A stretch of DNA of 64,000 bases from Pseudodesulfovibrio alkaliphilus. Its GTDB lineage: Bacteria > Desulfobacterota > Desulfovibrionia > Desulfovibrionales > Desulfovibrionaceae. This document shows positions 1 to 9,012 of this stretch, piece after piece (the first letter of the stretch is position 1; the number at the start of each line of letters is the position of its first letter). The translations under genes were made by a program, and so were the position numbers. Under the pieces are notes generated by a model. It ran no database searches. It saw only the letters and a list, made by a program, of their open reading frames with translations, and had not been told where the DNA came from. The stretch covers positions 1 through 64,000 of the forward strand of contig NZ_WODC01000001.1 of the NCBI RefSeq assembly GCF_009729555.1, read 5' to 3'.

Positions 1-40
1 AATAATCACCCAACCGAGGTCCTTTCTGCCGAATAGCCAT
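1..40 (-). CDS. 5' end of an unidentified gene leaving the left edge
   Basis: An ATG at 38-40 on the minus strand is preceded by a very strong ribosome-binding site (AAAGGAGGAAGGC, positions 41-53). The frame stays open to the window edge and reads MAIRQKGPRLGDY. The upstream 60 bases are AT-rich, as expected for a promoter. The product cannot be recognised from 13 residues. The case rests on the Shine-Dalgarno and spacing, not on homology. Confidence 0.55.
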   Translation of the reverse strand, partial: MAIRQKGPRLGDY

Positions 41-207
41 GCCTTCCTCCTTTGAATGAAGAAAGAATAGCATAATAAATCAAATACTTAAAGAGAAAAA
101 GTGTGGTTGTTGCCGTGCAGAGGTCTCCCTTCCGTGTCACGAGGTGTCTTGACGTGGCGGGTAAAGATTCATTGATCTGCTCCAAAACATCCAATCCAGC
201 TGGAGTC

Positions 208-1185
208 TTACCTCATCAAGGCTTTGATGGCGGAGTCGCCAATGCGACTTGTGAGATAGGCTTGGGCTTGAAAGAAAAGTGGAAGTCCTGAGCCGTCATC
301 AAGGTCTTCCGGCACAATATCGCGTTTCACAAGTTCCTTCATTAGCGTCTTGCAGATACTTGTTACGAGTGTTGCACGGCGTTCATATTCAATTGTTGTC
401 GATACCTCGAAAAGATACGCATCGAGCTGACCTGCTATTGCACAAGATTGGAAGACATGGTGGATCCACTTCCAGTAAGGGGCGTAGTCGTGGTCCATGA
501 CTATGGCGAGTGCCATCACCGCATGTTGAAAATTACCAATCGCAATTTCTGAGGCGATGGGGTCCTTCCGCTTGGCTAGCCTCCAGCAGAAATTGTATTC
601 TCCATAGTGGGCGACATCATAGCAAAGCTGCGCCATACGGAGAAACCAGATATCCTCTGGATAGTTACGGAGCTTTGCCTGTATATCTCCCAGTATTCCC
701 TTGGGGTCATAAAAGACTGCGCCGTGGCGGATGTAGTGGAGATGCGATTCAAGATTCGCCAGCGCGTTCCTGCAGCAGACCCAATCATCCAAAGACTCAG
801 GCAGTCTGTGGTTGGTAAAAAAACTGCCAAAGTATTCACAGGCGGTATGCACTTGTATGGATGGCGTAAACTGAAAACGGTTTCGAACACCACTCCACTC
901 GGCTGGGGCTGCGTTTCTCATTTCGGATTGCAGGGATTCGTTTGATATGCCGTCCTCATCGACGCGGAACACGTCAAAACGAGGCCCCCAACCATGATCG
1001 CGGGATAATGCGTCATCCGCGCAGAGAACGTCCGAACCGCTGAAGAGACCGACGCCGATGTTGCTGAGCAGGTCGGCATACCGGGAAGCAAGCCAGGAAC
1101 GACCCCATTCAGTCCAGTACTCTCTCGCGATATCCAGACCTTTTCCTGGTGCTGGGATGGTCATATGAGCCTTTGGATCTGACAT
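208..1185 (-). CDS. DUF4037 domain protein (nucleotidyltransferase-like)
   Basis: This 325-aa protein carries the hallmark of DUF4037, a family related to the nucleotidyltransferase fold, at residues 49-70: SGSDVL followed by paired Asp and then SRDHGWGPRF. The first part (GSD and the acidic pair) resembles the metal-binding GS-x-D signature of polymerase-beta-like nucleotidyltransferases. The remainder is helical and contains no other motif I recognise. No substrate can be given; some relatives are thought to modify small molecules or RNA, which is family-level inference. There is no signal peptide. The gene stands alone between non-coding stretches. Its base composition is visibly lower in GC than the Hdr genes beside it, with many AT-ending codons, so it may be a recent acquisition. 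Confidence 0.75.
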   Translation of the reverse strand: MSDPKAHMTIPAPGKGLDIAREYWTEWGRSWLASRYADLLSNIGVGLFSGSDVLCADDALSRDHGWGPRFDVFRVDEDGISNESLQSEMRNAAPAEWSGVRNRFQFTPSIQVHTACEYFGSFFTNHRLPESLDDWVCCRNALANLESHLHYIRHGAVFYDPKGILGDIQAKLRNYPEDIWFLRMAQLCYDVAHYGEYNFCWRLAKRKDPIASEIAIGNFQHAVMALAIVMDHDYAPYWKWIHHVFQSCAIAGQLDAYLFEVSTTIEYERRATLVTSICKTLMKELVKRDIVPEDLDDGSGLPLFFQAQAYLTSRIGDSAIKALMR

Positions 1186-1456
1186 GAATCTTCACCTGTC
1201 TGCCCACGGGGCAATCAATTGTTCTCAGAGGTCACAGTGGGGTCACATCAGGGGCAGCACCCCATGGTCCTGCCCAGCTTCGCTCCACCTCTTGAAGTGC
1301 CCCCCGGTTTCTGGCGAGAAAGGATTCAATGAGCCACTTGCGCTCGATTCAGGCGATGATTGTTACCAGACAAAGGCTTGCCTGAAAAGCCGGGCTGCCT
1401 GGACAGCATGCCTTGTTGGTTTTGCACGCAGGAAACTGATAACCCAGAGGAGTTAT
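1186..1456. other. Intergenic stretch, possible decayed coding remnant
   Basis: No convincing gene. The minus strand between about 1330 and 1245 has a short open stretch reading like protein (WLIESFLARNRGALQEVE), without a usable start. It may be a decayed fragment; the family is not identifiable. A short inverted repeat (GATAAC/GTTATC) lies near 1438-1457. Confidence 0.3.
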
Positions 1457-1582
1457 CTGGTTCAGCCCTATAAAAATCCGAGTGCCCGGCAAGAATAAAA
1501 GGCAAGACAGCCGCATACTGACAATACGCGAGGTTTGCCTTTTTTGAAGCAACGAAACGCTAGGACCTTTGCCAACGACCTG
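1457..1582. repeat. Dispersed palindromic repeat, copy 1
   Basis: This copy aligns along its length with 26245-26372. The clearest shared core is TACGCGAGG, a TTTG tract, CTTTTTTGAAGCAACG, and a flanking CGAGTGC. Arms AAAAGGCAA and TTGCCTTTTTT inside the copy can pair. It lies immediately downstream of the Hdr operon terminator. It has no coding capacity. Confidence 0.65.
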
Positions 1583-1609
1583 AGCCCCGGAATATTTGAT
1601 TCCGGGGCT
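1583..1609 (-). terminator. Terminator hairpin of the Hdr operon
   Basis: A perfect 11-bp stem, AGCCCCGGAAT / ATTCCGGGGCT with a 5-base loop, starts 39 bases after the stop codon of the last Hdr gene (1649). It lacks a clean U-tract on either strand, so it may act as a 3' stabiliser or a weak terminator. Confidence 0.6.
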
Positions 1610-1648
1610 GTTCCCATGGTCCGGCCGCAGCCTTTCCGCAAGTCCGAA

Positions 1649-2968
1649 TCAGTATTCGGCCGAGTCCAGTTCCACGCCCAGCCGCTCCCATTGGGTTTTG
1701 GCCGCAGCCTCGGCCCGAGCCACCATGTCCTGCTCCCATGGTTCCAGGATCAAGGTCTCGGCCACCAACTGCCAAAGGTATTTCACTTCGTATTTGTAGT
1801 CCGTGTAGTACTTGGGAATGCGCTTCATGATCTGGTCCCGGCAGTTGGAGCAGCCGACCACGACCACATCCGCGCCGCTGCGCTTGATCTGGTCGTACTT
1901 GTGTCGGCCATGCCAGGCGGACTCGTCCTCAAAGGGCATGGGCCACATGCCCCCACCTCCGCCGCAGCAATAGTTGAGGCCCCGACCCGGCGACATCTCG
2001 ACAAAGTCGTCCACGCACTGCCTCACAATCCAGCGAGGCTCGTCGTAATACCCCTTGCCGAAGTGGCGGGCCAACTCGCGACCATGCTTACAGGAGTCGT
2101 GCCAAGTGAACCGTTTGCCCGCATTGACCGACTTATCGAGCTTGATACGGCCCTCGCGAATGACCTGCATCAGGTAGTCGTAGAGGTAGATGAATCCAAC
2201 CTCGTTGTTGGGGTCCTCCAGCACACAGGTGTCCATCCCCTTGCGGCAGCCATAGGACCCACCGCCGCAGTCGGGCATGATCATGCGCTCGATATTGTAC
2301 TGCTTCATATAGTCGATCTTACGCTTGGCCAGTTTTTTGTTGCCCTCGTAATTGCCGGTGAAAAGGGCCCAGTCCACAGCCTCCCATCCTTCGGAGGGCA
2401 CGGTCCAGTCCTCCCGGGCCGCGTAGAAAACCCGCCACCACCAGAACTGGTCCTCGAAGTCGCCGTAAACTTCCTTGGAATTGGGAAAAAACAGAACCTT
2501 GGCGTCCTGCTTATCCACCGGAACAAAGAAGCCGGGACACTCCTCGGCCATCTCCACGCCCAACTCGGCCATGCCCAAGAGATACTCCTCCCTGGAGATG
2601 GCGAGATTGTTGCCGGTCTCAAGATTATTCGCCATGCCCTTATGCAATGATCCTGGCACTTTGTCGCGTTCGCGCAGACTCTTCATGTGGGCCATGACCG
2701 CCGGGATGTCGATACCCATGGGGCAGGAATAGGCGCATCGTCCGCAGCCAGTGCACAGCCACGGAAAGTTGGAGCCCACAACCTCGTCCACCATCCCGTA
2801 GGCGAGCATGCGCATGACCTTGCGCGTGTCCCACCCCTCCATGCCGGGTGTGCCTGTGACCGGACAGCCGTTTGAGCACGTCCCGCAGATCATGCAGGCA
2901 CTGAAGTCGAATCGGTTCAAAAAGTCGCGCACCGCGGCGTCCATCGGCTTGGGTATGACCATATCCAT
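1649..2968 (-). CDS. HdrD-like (Fe-S)-binding protein
   Basis: The 439-aa protein has an N-terminal ferredoxin module with two four-Cys sets (C25/28/31/35 and C72/75/78/82) followed by two CCG-type domains. The C-terminal CCG motif is intact (HDSCKHG, CCGGGGG, GCSNC), the pattern that holds a non-cubane [4Fe-4S] cluster in HdrB/HdrD. The first CCG domain is degenerate: the usual GC turn is replaced by FFPNSKEVY and only DCGGG and YGC remain. It is the fused HdrC+HdrB arrangement known as HdrD, related to DsrK/TmcB/HmcF of sulfate reducers. No membrane segment is seen. It is the last gene of the Hdr operon, 63 bases after the Usp gene. The start is set by AAGGAGCGGATC before ATG. Its exact redox partner is unknown. 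Confidence 0.85.
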   Translation of the reverse strand: MDMVIPKPMDAAVRDFLNRFDFSACMICGTCSNGCPVTGTPGMEGWDTRKVMRMLAYGMVDEVVGSNFPWLCTGCGRCAYSCPMGIDIPAVMAHMKSLRERDKVPGSLHKGMANNLETGNNLAISREEYLLGMAELGVEMAEECPGFFVPVDKQDAKVLFFPNSKEVYGDFEDQFWWWRVFYAAREDWTVPSEGWEAVDWALFTGNYEGNKKLAKRKIDYMKQYNIERMIMPDCGGGSYGCRKGMDTCVLEDPNNEVGFIYLYDYLMQVIREGRIKLDKSVNAGKRFTWHDSCKHGRELARHFGKGYYDEPRWIVRQCVDDFVEMSPGRGLNYCCGGGGGMWPMPFEDESAWHGRHKYDQIKRSGADVVVVGCSNCRDQIMKRIPKYYTDYKYEVKYLWQLVAETLILEPWEQDMVARAEAAAKTQWERLGVELDSAEY

Positions 2969-3031
2969 GATCCGCTCCTTGTGATGCGCCGCCTCCCCTG
3001 CCCCGTCGGAGCAGGGGGAGCGGCGGGCAGG

Positions 3032-3934
3032 CTATGCAGTGGCCTCGGTATGCACGACCTGTCCGGCCTGGTCGTACATAAGGCCGCAGCGCAGGTCGAA
3101 GTGACGGTTGACGCTCATGGTCGGGCATGCTCCGTTGAGAGCCACCTGGACCACAGTGGAACCCAAAAACGCCTTTTCCGGGTCCATCTCCTTGGAGTGG
3201 TGGGCCATGATTATCAGATCGGCCCGCTTTTGCTGCGCCATGCGCAAGATTTCCATGGGCGGCTGGCCGTGGCAGACCCCGAAGGAACAATCGGAAACGC
3301 CGTCCAGACGCGGCCCGTATTCGTTGACAAGACGGGCCTCCACATCCCCCGCGCTCACGCCGGGCTCGACCACGTGCATGACCGTCAGGTTCGCCTTATA
3401 TTGGCGGGCCATCTGGCCCCCATAGTTCACGGCGCACTCGGCCTGGTCCGAAAAGTCCGTGGCCACAAGGATATTCCCAAACAACGGGTCCTTGCAGGCC
3501 ATGTCCTTGTGTACGATCATGACCGGGCAGCGCGCCTTCTGACTGACGCGCTCAAGAGTGCTGCCCGCCATGCCCCACATCTTGGAGCGCTTCTCTTCAT
3601 ATTCCTTGGTGTGCGGCCCCATGACGATGAGGTCGGTATTCTTCTTGCGGGCCAAACGCAGTATCTCGGCATGGGGGATGCCCGGAATGACGTTGATCTG
3701 GTACTGCGCGATGCCACTGAGGATGTCGCCGTACATCTCCTGAATCTGCCCCTTGATCCGCTCGGTTTCGCCCGAGGGCTCAAGGTGCTCCATGGAACCC
3801 CACCCCTGGGCCATTCCCGCCACGTGGGCCAGGTAAAGCTTTGCCTCGAACTTCTTGGCGAACTCAGCTGCCGCAATGACCGCGCACTTGTCCACGCCAG
3901 AAGGCGTGACACCGACGATGATGTCCTTAAACAT
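3032..3934 (-). CDS. Universal stress protein, two Usp domains
   Basis: The 300-aa protein consists of two tandem UspA domains (about residues 1-140 and 145-285). Each begins with a beta strand of the DIIVG or NILVATDFS type and ends with the nucleotide-loop region GMAGSTLERV or FLGSTVVQV. The second site keeps the G-S-T-V form of ATP-binding Usps. Usp proteins are soluble and bind ATP/AMP under stress or energy limitation. Here the gene overlaps the 3' end of hdrB by 8 bases, with GGGAGGGAATC before its ATG, so it is translationally linked to the Hdr complex. A role in sensing energy state or stabilising the complex is inference. Confidence 0.85.
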   Translation of the reverse strand: MFKDIIVGVTPSGVDKCAVIAAAEFAKKFEAKLYLAHVAGMAQGWGSMEHLEPSGETERIKGQIQEMYGDILSGIAQYQINVIPGIPHAEILRLARKKNTDLIVMGPHTKEYEEKRSKMWGMAGSTLERVSQKARCPVMIVHKDMACKDPLFGNILVATDFSDQAECAVNYGGQMARQYKANLTVMHVVEPGVSAGDVEARLVNEYGPRLDGVSDCSFGVCHGQPPMEILRMAQQKRADLIIMAHHSKEMDPEKAFLGSTVVQVALNGACPTMSVNRHFDLRCGLMYDQAGQVVHTEATA

Positions 3935-4919
3935 GATTCCCTCCCTTGTTGAGGTTGTTCATCTTTCCAGTCCGTGCCTGGTCCGGTATGCTCTGTTCTG
4001 CCCCGGCCGCCCGGCCCGGCTCGGCGCCTTCGGCCTGGAGCGTGACGCTCCAGGCCCGGGTTTCAATGCCGCGCCTGGCTCCAGCGTTCAGTGTCAGGTT
4101 CTTGCCAAGCTGCACCTCCGACTCGCCAAGCCCCATGGCAAGCCCCATGATCTGCGTCAGATAGAGCACCGGAATCCGGCGGCCTCCTGCCTTGACCGCG
4201 TCTCCCTGGTAGGCTTCGAGATTCATCTGGCACAGCGGGCATACCGTGACCACGGCGTCGGCACCGGCGGCCTGGTCGAGAATGGCGGCCACGGAGCGTA
4301 GCGCCACATCGCGATGGCCGACCATGAGCGAAGCGCCGCAGCAACGGTTGCCGCACTCCCATTCATGCACCTCGCCGCCCATGGCCCGGATGATCGGCTC
4401 CATGGACGTCGGTCTGCCCGGCGAGTCGAACACGGCATAGGGCCTGAGAATCTGACAACCGTAATAGGGGGCCAACTTCATGCCCTCCAGGCTGCGGGTC
4501 ACCTTCTGGGCCATGATCCCCGCGCCCACGTCGTTGAGGAGCACATCCAGCAGATGGCGCACCGGCACACCGCCCCGGTAGGTCAGGCCGGATGCGGCCA
4601 GCACTTCGTTGACTTGGCCGTGCAGATGTCTCTCGCCCACCACCTCGCGGTTGACCTTGAGCAGGTTGAGATAGCAGGCGCTGCACGGGGCGAGAATGTC
4701 CATGCCCGGCAGCGCATCCTGGGCGATGGCCAAGTTGCGGGCGGGCAAGGCATAGTTCATCAGCTTGCTCACCGGCTCGGCCGCACTCGCTCCGCAGCAA
4801 GTCCAGTCAGGAATCTCGACCAGCTCCGCGCCCAGCCGGACCATGACCGCCCGGACCGAAACATCGAACTCGCGTGCGCTTTCCATGAGCGAGCAACCTG
4901 GGTAATATGCGTACTTCAT
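3927..4919 (-). CDS. hdrB: Heterodisulfide reductase subunit B
   Basis: The 330-aa catalytic Hdr subunit contains both CCG domains in full: C9, C41-C42, C79xxC82, and C155, C193-C194, C227xxC230. In HdrB of methanogens these residues hold two non-cubane [4Fe-4S] clusters that split the disulfide substrate. The last 40 residues are a low-complexity Ala/Glu/Gly tail beyond the normal family end. The start ATG overlaps the hdrC stop as ATGA (4916-4919), so the two subunits are translationally coupled. Sulfate reducers do not make CoM-S-S-CoB as methanogens do, so the natural disulfide substrate is unknown; DsrC is one possibility (inference). Confidence 0.9.
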   Translation of the reverse strand: MKYAYYPGCSLMESAREFDVSVRAVMVRLGAELVEIPDWTCCGASAAEPVSKLMNYALPARNLAIAQDALPGMDILAPCSACYLNLLKVNREVVGERHLHGQVNEVLAASGLTYRGGVPVRHLLDVLLNDVGAGIMAQKVTRSLEGMKLAPYYGCQILRPYAVFDSPGRPTSMEPIIRAMGGEVHEWECGNRCCGASLMVGHRDVALRSVAAILDQAAGADAVVTVCPLCQMNLEAYQGDAVKAGGRRIPVLYLTQIMGLAMGLGESEVQLGKNLTLNAGARRGIETRAWSVTLQAEGAEPGRAAGAEQSIPDQARTGKMNNLNKGGNHV

Positions 4920-5485
4920 GATCCCGCCTCCATCTGTCTGGCCTTGGCAAACATGGGGCCGAGCCTTCCTCGCTGGGCGCGGCTTGGCAGATGCAGCTTG
5001 CCCTTGCCGAGCATCCTGAGCCCAAGCGGCAGAAACGCCATTGGCAATCTCGGGTCCATACGCCGTAGAAAGTACCCCTGCATCATGCTTGCCTCCTGGA
5101 GCCGCCCGTTGGCCTCCACATCGCTCATGAACGCCTCGTAGAATGCTCCGTTGCGTCTTGCCTGCCTCGCCCCGTCGAGCCGGGCCAACCGCTTGAGCGC
5201 CCCCATGGCCGATGTCAGCCTGAGGCCCCGCGGGCAACGCAGGGTGCACATGTAGCACGACGAGCAGAGCCAAAATGTCCGACTCTTGAGGATATCATCG
5301 ATCATGCCGAACTGGACCATCCGCCACATGCGGCGCGGGGTAACGTCCATGGCGTACCAGTTGGGGCAGGAGGCGGTGCAGGTGCCGCACTGCATGCACG
5401 CCCCCACCATGTCCCGCAGCTCGGTCAGCGCGATACGGGTTTCATCTCCTTCCGGGCTCCATGTCCTTGTGATCGTTTCGCTCAT
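4916..5485 (-). CDS. hdrC: Heterodisulfide reductase subunit C
   Basis: The 189-aa protein has the two ferredoxin-type cluster motifs of HdrC: C30/33/36/40 followed by Pro, and C74/77/80/84 followed by Pro. They relay electrons between HdrA and HdrB. The spacer MWRMVQFGMIDDIL between the motifs is typical of HdrC. The gene begins 16 bases after the large HdrA-like gene and ends in an ATGA overlap with hdrB, giving a tight A-C-B order. No transmembrane segment is present, so this belongs to the soluble HdrABC class and not the cytochrome b-linked HdrE type. Confidence 0.9.
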   Translation of the reverse strand: MSETITRTWSPEGDETRIALTELRDMVGACMQCGTCTASCPNWYAMDVTPRRMWRMVQFGMIDDILKSRTFWLCSSCYMCTLRCPRGLRLTSAMGALKRLARLDGARQARRNGAFYEAFMSDVEANGRLQEASMMQGYFLRRMDPRLPMAFLPLGLRMLGKGKLHLPSRAQRGRLGPMFAKARQMEAGS

Positions 5486-5501
5486 GGCTCACCATCCTTG
5501 G

Positions 5502-8500
5502 CTATGCCGGTTCTTCCAGGGCTGCGTCGATAACCGCCATCATCGGCCCGTCGTGGAAGCCCCGGAGTATGGTCGCGCTGTTGGGGCACACGGCCGCGCA
5601 TGCCCCGCACCCCTGACAGAGCAGTTCGTCCACGGCTATGCGCCCGGCGTCCATGTCCAGAGAACGAGCGCCATAGGGACAGGCAGTCACGCACGCCTGG
5701 CACAGGGAACAAAGGGAGTGGCGCACCTGGGCCACCACGGTTTCCCGGGTGATTCTCTCGGCGTTGAGAATGCGCAGGGCGCGCTGTCCCGCCGCCTTGG
5801 CCGAGGCAATGGTCTCGTCCATGCGCCGGGGAGAATGGGCCACGCCGCACATGTAGATGCCCTGCTTGAGAAAATCCACGGGACGCCACTTGAAATCGGC
5901 CTCGCGGTAGAATCCGTCTCCATCCACCTCGACGCCGAATATTTCGAGCAACTCCTCCACGTCGTTGGGTTCCAGGCCGCTTGACAGGGAGACCATATCC
6001 GGCCGAAAACGGACCTCGGCCCCCAGCACAGGGTCGCGTCCCGTGACCACTGGCCCGTCTTCCTCGAATGTCACGGCGGGCCTGGATTCGTCATCGTAGC
6101 GAATGAAGATGGCCCCGACCTTGCGCGCCTGCGTGTAATAGGTCTCAAGAAATCCCTGGGCCATGATGTCGCGGTAAAAGACGTAGACAGGCAGGTCAGG
6201 GTTGCGCTGCTTGAGGGTGAGGACATTCTTGAGCATTTCCGGGCAACAGACCCGGCTGCAATATTTCCTGTCGTCGTCCGGGGCGCGCCAGCACTGGATC
6301 ATGACAACGGAGCCCAGAGCCCCGGCGTCGATGGCGCCTGTGGCCAGCCCTTCCTCCAGTCCCAAATGGGTCATGACCGACTTGTGGACGCACAGGCCGC
6401 TTTCATAGACCTTGGCCTCGTGGCCGCCGGTAGCCAGGACGGTCACTCCGTGCTCCAGGGGAAACACCCCCTGTGGGCTGGCAATGGCCGATCGGAACCT
6501 GCCGGCGCTGCCGCGCGAAAGCACCACTCGCGAATCCTTGAAAACCTTGATGTTCGGATGCTTCTGCACCTGTCCGATCAACTCCTCCATGAATTTTCGC
6601 GGGTCCGAGCCGTCGAGCTGGGTGTGCAGACGCATGGCCAGGCCCCCGAGTTCCTCTTCGGATTCCACGAGACAGACGCCATACCCCTGATCCGCAATGG
6701 TCATGGACGCAGTCATCCCGGCCAGTCCGCCGCCGACCACCAGCGCAGAGCGTGCCACATCCACCATGACTGACGGGGGTACCGGGTCCGCCCCCTGGAG
6801 CCTGGCCACGGCAGTGGCCAGGGCCGCATAGATATCCTTTTCTGCCTTGACCTTCCGGGCCTGGGCTTCTGTATCGTCTGTCAGGTCAAGCCCGAAGGTG
6901 GGTGTATAGATGTCCACCACATCCATGAGGGCGGGATTGAGCCCGATGGTCCGTCCGAGTTCCTTGAGGCGGGGAATATAGGCATAAGGCATGCAGGCTC
7001 CGATCAACACCCGGTTGGGTCCGAATTCGGACACGCCCTCCCTGATCTCGTTCCAGCCCGCTTCGGTACAGGCGCTCCGCACGGGCATGACCCGGCATAC
7101 GGAGTGGACATCGGCCATCCGCGCACTCAGCGCCTCCAGGTCCACCGCCTGCCCGAGGGTGGGGCAGGAGGCGCACACGGCCACAAAGGTCCGGGGCGGC
7201 TCCCTGGAGACGTCCGGATAAGACGGCTCCGGCTCGCCGCCGATACCGGCCAGCACATCGTAGACCTTGATGATCCGCGATGCAGCCGAGGCAGCGGCGC
7301 CAGCCTGAATGACCGACTCCGAAATGTCCCTTGGCTCGCCGAAGGCCCCGGCTGAAAACACGCCGACGCGGCTGGTCCGCTCCGGGGCGTAGGGCTGGGT
7401 CTGGACAAACCCCCACTCGTTGAGGTCGATATCCGTGGTCAGGGCGAACCTCTCCATGCCGTGCGGCGGGCGGGCCCCGGCGGCCAGAACCACCATGTCG
7501 TAGTGTTCTGCCACCAACTCGCCCTCGTCGGTCATGAATTCAATCTTCAGCCCGCCGTCTCCGTTATCGGGCACCACCGAATGGGGCCTGCTGCGCACGA
7601 AACGAACGCCCTCCTCGGTCTCGGCGCGGTTGCGGTACCGCTGGTATCCCTTGCCTGTGGTCCGCATATCCATGTAGAAAATGGTGGTCTCCAGGTCGCC
7701 GTCTGCGGCCTGTCTGGCCAGAACGGCCTCCTTGATGGAGAACATGCAGCACACCGCCGAACAGAAGTCCGCCCCCTTTTGCACGTCGCGGGAGCCCACG
7801 CACTGTATCCATGCTATACTGCGCACAGGGGCGTTATCGCCCGGCCTGAGCAGCCTGCCTCCGGTGGGGCCGGTGTGGCTCATCAGCCGCTCGAACTCCA
7901 CTGCGGTCAGCACGCCAGGATGGTCGTAACACCACACGTCCTGCCCTCCTTCCGGGTCCATGGACGGGGTGTAGCACTCGAATCCGCCGGCCAGAACCAC
8001 GGCACCGACCTCAAGCTCCTCCACCGTGTCCGACATGATGCGCATGTAGAGCTTGTCGAGCCAGGGGACGAAACGCTTGGCGAAGAGGGGCTTGATCAAA
8101 TATTCCCGGGCACCCTGCATGACCAGGTCTGCCCCTTGTTCCTCTTGTCCCGGATCAACCATAATCACCACGGGCATATCCGGCCGCAGCTCGTGACAGC
8201 GGGCAAGCAGGCGATCGGCGGCCATGTCGGCGAGATTCGTACCTGCCAGCACCAACCCTGTGCCCATGTCCGCGGCGAGCATGTCCAAGGCATCGCTGCC
8301 CGAAGCGGCGAAACGCAGGGAGAAGTTCTCCTCGCCCAGGCTCTGGCTGACCACGGCCGCTGTTTCCTGGTCGCCATCCACCACCAGGATGTTGAAATCC
8401 TTGCGCTCTTCGAACTTGAAGTCAATGGCCCCGGTGGGGCACGCCTCATGGCATTTCCAGCAGCGCTGACAGTTTTCGAGATCAACCACGTAGTGATTGG

Positions 8501-8960
8501 GGATGGCGTGGGGTACCGGCAGGTGTACGGCAGCCCGCATGGTCAGCCCGGCGTTATATTCGCTGGGGACGCGAACGGGACAGACCTCTGAACAAAGACC
8601 GCAGCTGACGCACTTAGCCGGATCGATCAACGGGGACTTGCGGTTCAAAGAGACGAAGAACTTGCCCGGTTCGCCCTCCAGGGAGGTCAGCTCGGTGGAA
8701 AGCATGATGTCGATGTTGTCGTGAAAAAGTCCCTTGCGCAGACAGAACTGGCTCGATGAGTCGCGAGCCATGAGCGGCAGCATCTTGCACATGCCGCAGT
8801 GGTCCGAGGGAAACTGGTGGTCCAGCTGACTTAAGATGCCACCGTGATTGGGCCGCCTGTCGATGAGGGCCACCTTGTGGCCGGTGACGGCGAGGTCCAG
8901 GGCGGCCCTGATGCCTCCGATACCGGCCCCGACCACCAATGCGCCATATTGCTTTCTCAT
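5502..8960 (-). CDS. Double HdrA-like flavoprotein with inserted degenerate receiver domain
   Basis: This 1152-aa protein is about twice the usual HdrA length. Residues 1-188 hold a first FAD fold (GAGIGG at 11-16) and a ferredoxin module (C117-C127 and C164-C174). Residues 189-310 form a CheY-like receiver. Residues 311-570 complete the first HdrA module, restarting at VGAVVLAGGFE exactly where ordinary HdrA continues after CPTGAID. Residues 590-1070 are a second HdrA module with its own thiol-rich N-terminal part and a second FAD motif (VVGGGLAGM, 741-749). A C-terminal two-cluster ferredoxin lies at about 1083-1126. The receiver keeps the acidic D195-G-D197 and K290-P but has Gly240 where the phosphorylated Asp should be. 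The start is set by GGAGGACAGT before ATG at 8960; longer readings give Arg-rich non-HdrA sequence. It lies between the FrhB-like gene and hdrC and probably replaces or supplements HdrA as the bifurcating flavin subunit. Confidence 0.88.
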   Translation of the reverse strand: MRKQYGALVVGAGIGGIRAALDLAVTGHKVALIDRRPNHGGILSQLDHQFPSDHCGMCKMLPLMARDSSSQFCLRKGLFHDNIDIMLSTELTSLEGEPGKFFVSLNRKSPLIDPAKCVSCGLCSEVCPVRVPSEYNAGLTMRAAVHLPVPHAIPNHYVVDLENCQRCWKCHEACPTGAIDFKFEERKDFNILVVDGDQETAAVVSQSLGEENFSLRFAASGSDALDMLAADMGTGLVLAGTNLADMAADRLLARCHELRPDMPVVIMVDPGQEEQGADLVMQGAREYLIKPLFAKRFVPWLDKLYMRIMSDTVEELEVGAVVLAGGFECYTPSMDPEGGQDVWCYDHPGVLTAVEFERLMSHTGPTGGRLLRPGDNAPVRSIAWIQCVGSRDVQKGADFCSAVCCMFSIKEAVLARQAADGDLETTIFYMDMRTTGKGYQRYRNRAETEEGVRFVRSRPHSVVPDNGDGGLKIEFMTDEGELVAEHYDMVVLAAGARPPHGMERFALTTDIDLNEWGFVQTQPYAPERTSRVGVFSAGAFGEPRDISESVIQAGAAASAASRIIKVYDVLAGIGGEPEPSYPDVSREPPRTFVAVCASCPTLGQAVDLEALSARMADVHSVCRVMPVRSACTEAGWNEIREGVSEFGPNRVLIGACMPYAYIPRLKELGRTIGLNPALMDVVDIYTPTFGLDLTDDTEAQARKVKAEKDIYAALATAVARLQGADPVPPSVMVDVARSALVVGGGLAGMTASMTIADQGYGVCLVESEEELGGLAMRLHTQLDGSDPRKFMEELIGQVQKHPNIKVFKDSRVVLSRGSAGRFRSAIASPQGVFPLEHGVTVLATGGHEAKVYESGLCVHKSVMTHLGLEEGLATGAIDAGALGSVVMIQCWRAPDDDRKYCSRVCCPEMLKNVLTLKQRNPDLPVYVFYRDIMAQGFLETYYTQARKVGAIFIRYDDESRPAVTFEEDGPVVTGRDPVLGAEVRFRPDMVSLSSGLEPNDVEELLEIFGVEVDGDGFYREADFKWRPVDFLKQGIYMCGVAHSPRRMDETIASAKAAGQRALRILNAERITRETVVAQVRHSLCSLCQACVTACPYGARSLDMDAGRIAVDELLCQGCGACAAVCPNSATILRGFHDGPMMAVIDAALEEPA

Positions 8961-9012
8961 ACTGTCCTCCCAATAATCATGCTCCGGCCTGGACCGGAGA
9001 GCGGCCCCGGAA

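Noticed and set aside
6-194. 62-codon minus-strand frame at the left edge
   Set aside because: It has no ribosome-binding site and conflicts with the well-supported start at 38-40 in another frame.
1535-2650. Plus-strand frame across the HdrD-like gene
   Set aside because: Translation is compositionally biased and overlaps a motif-rich gene on the other strand.
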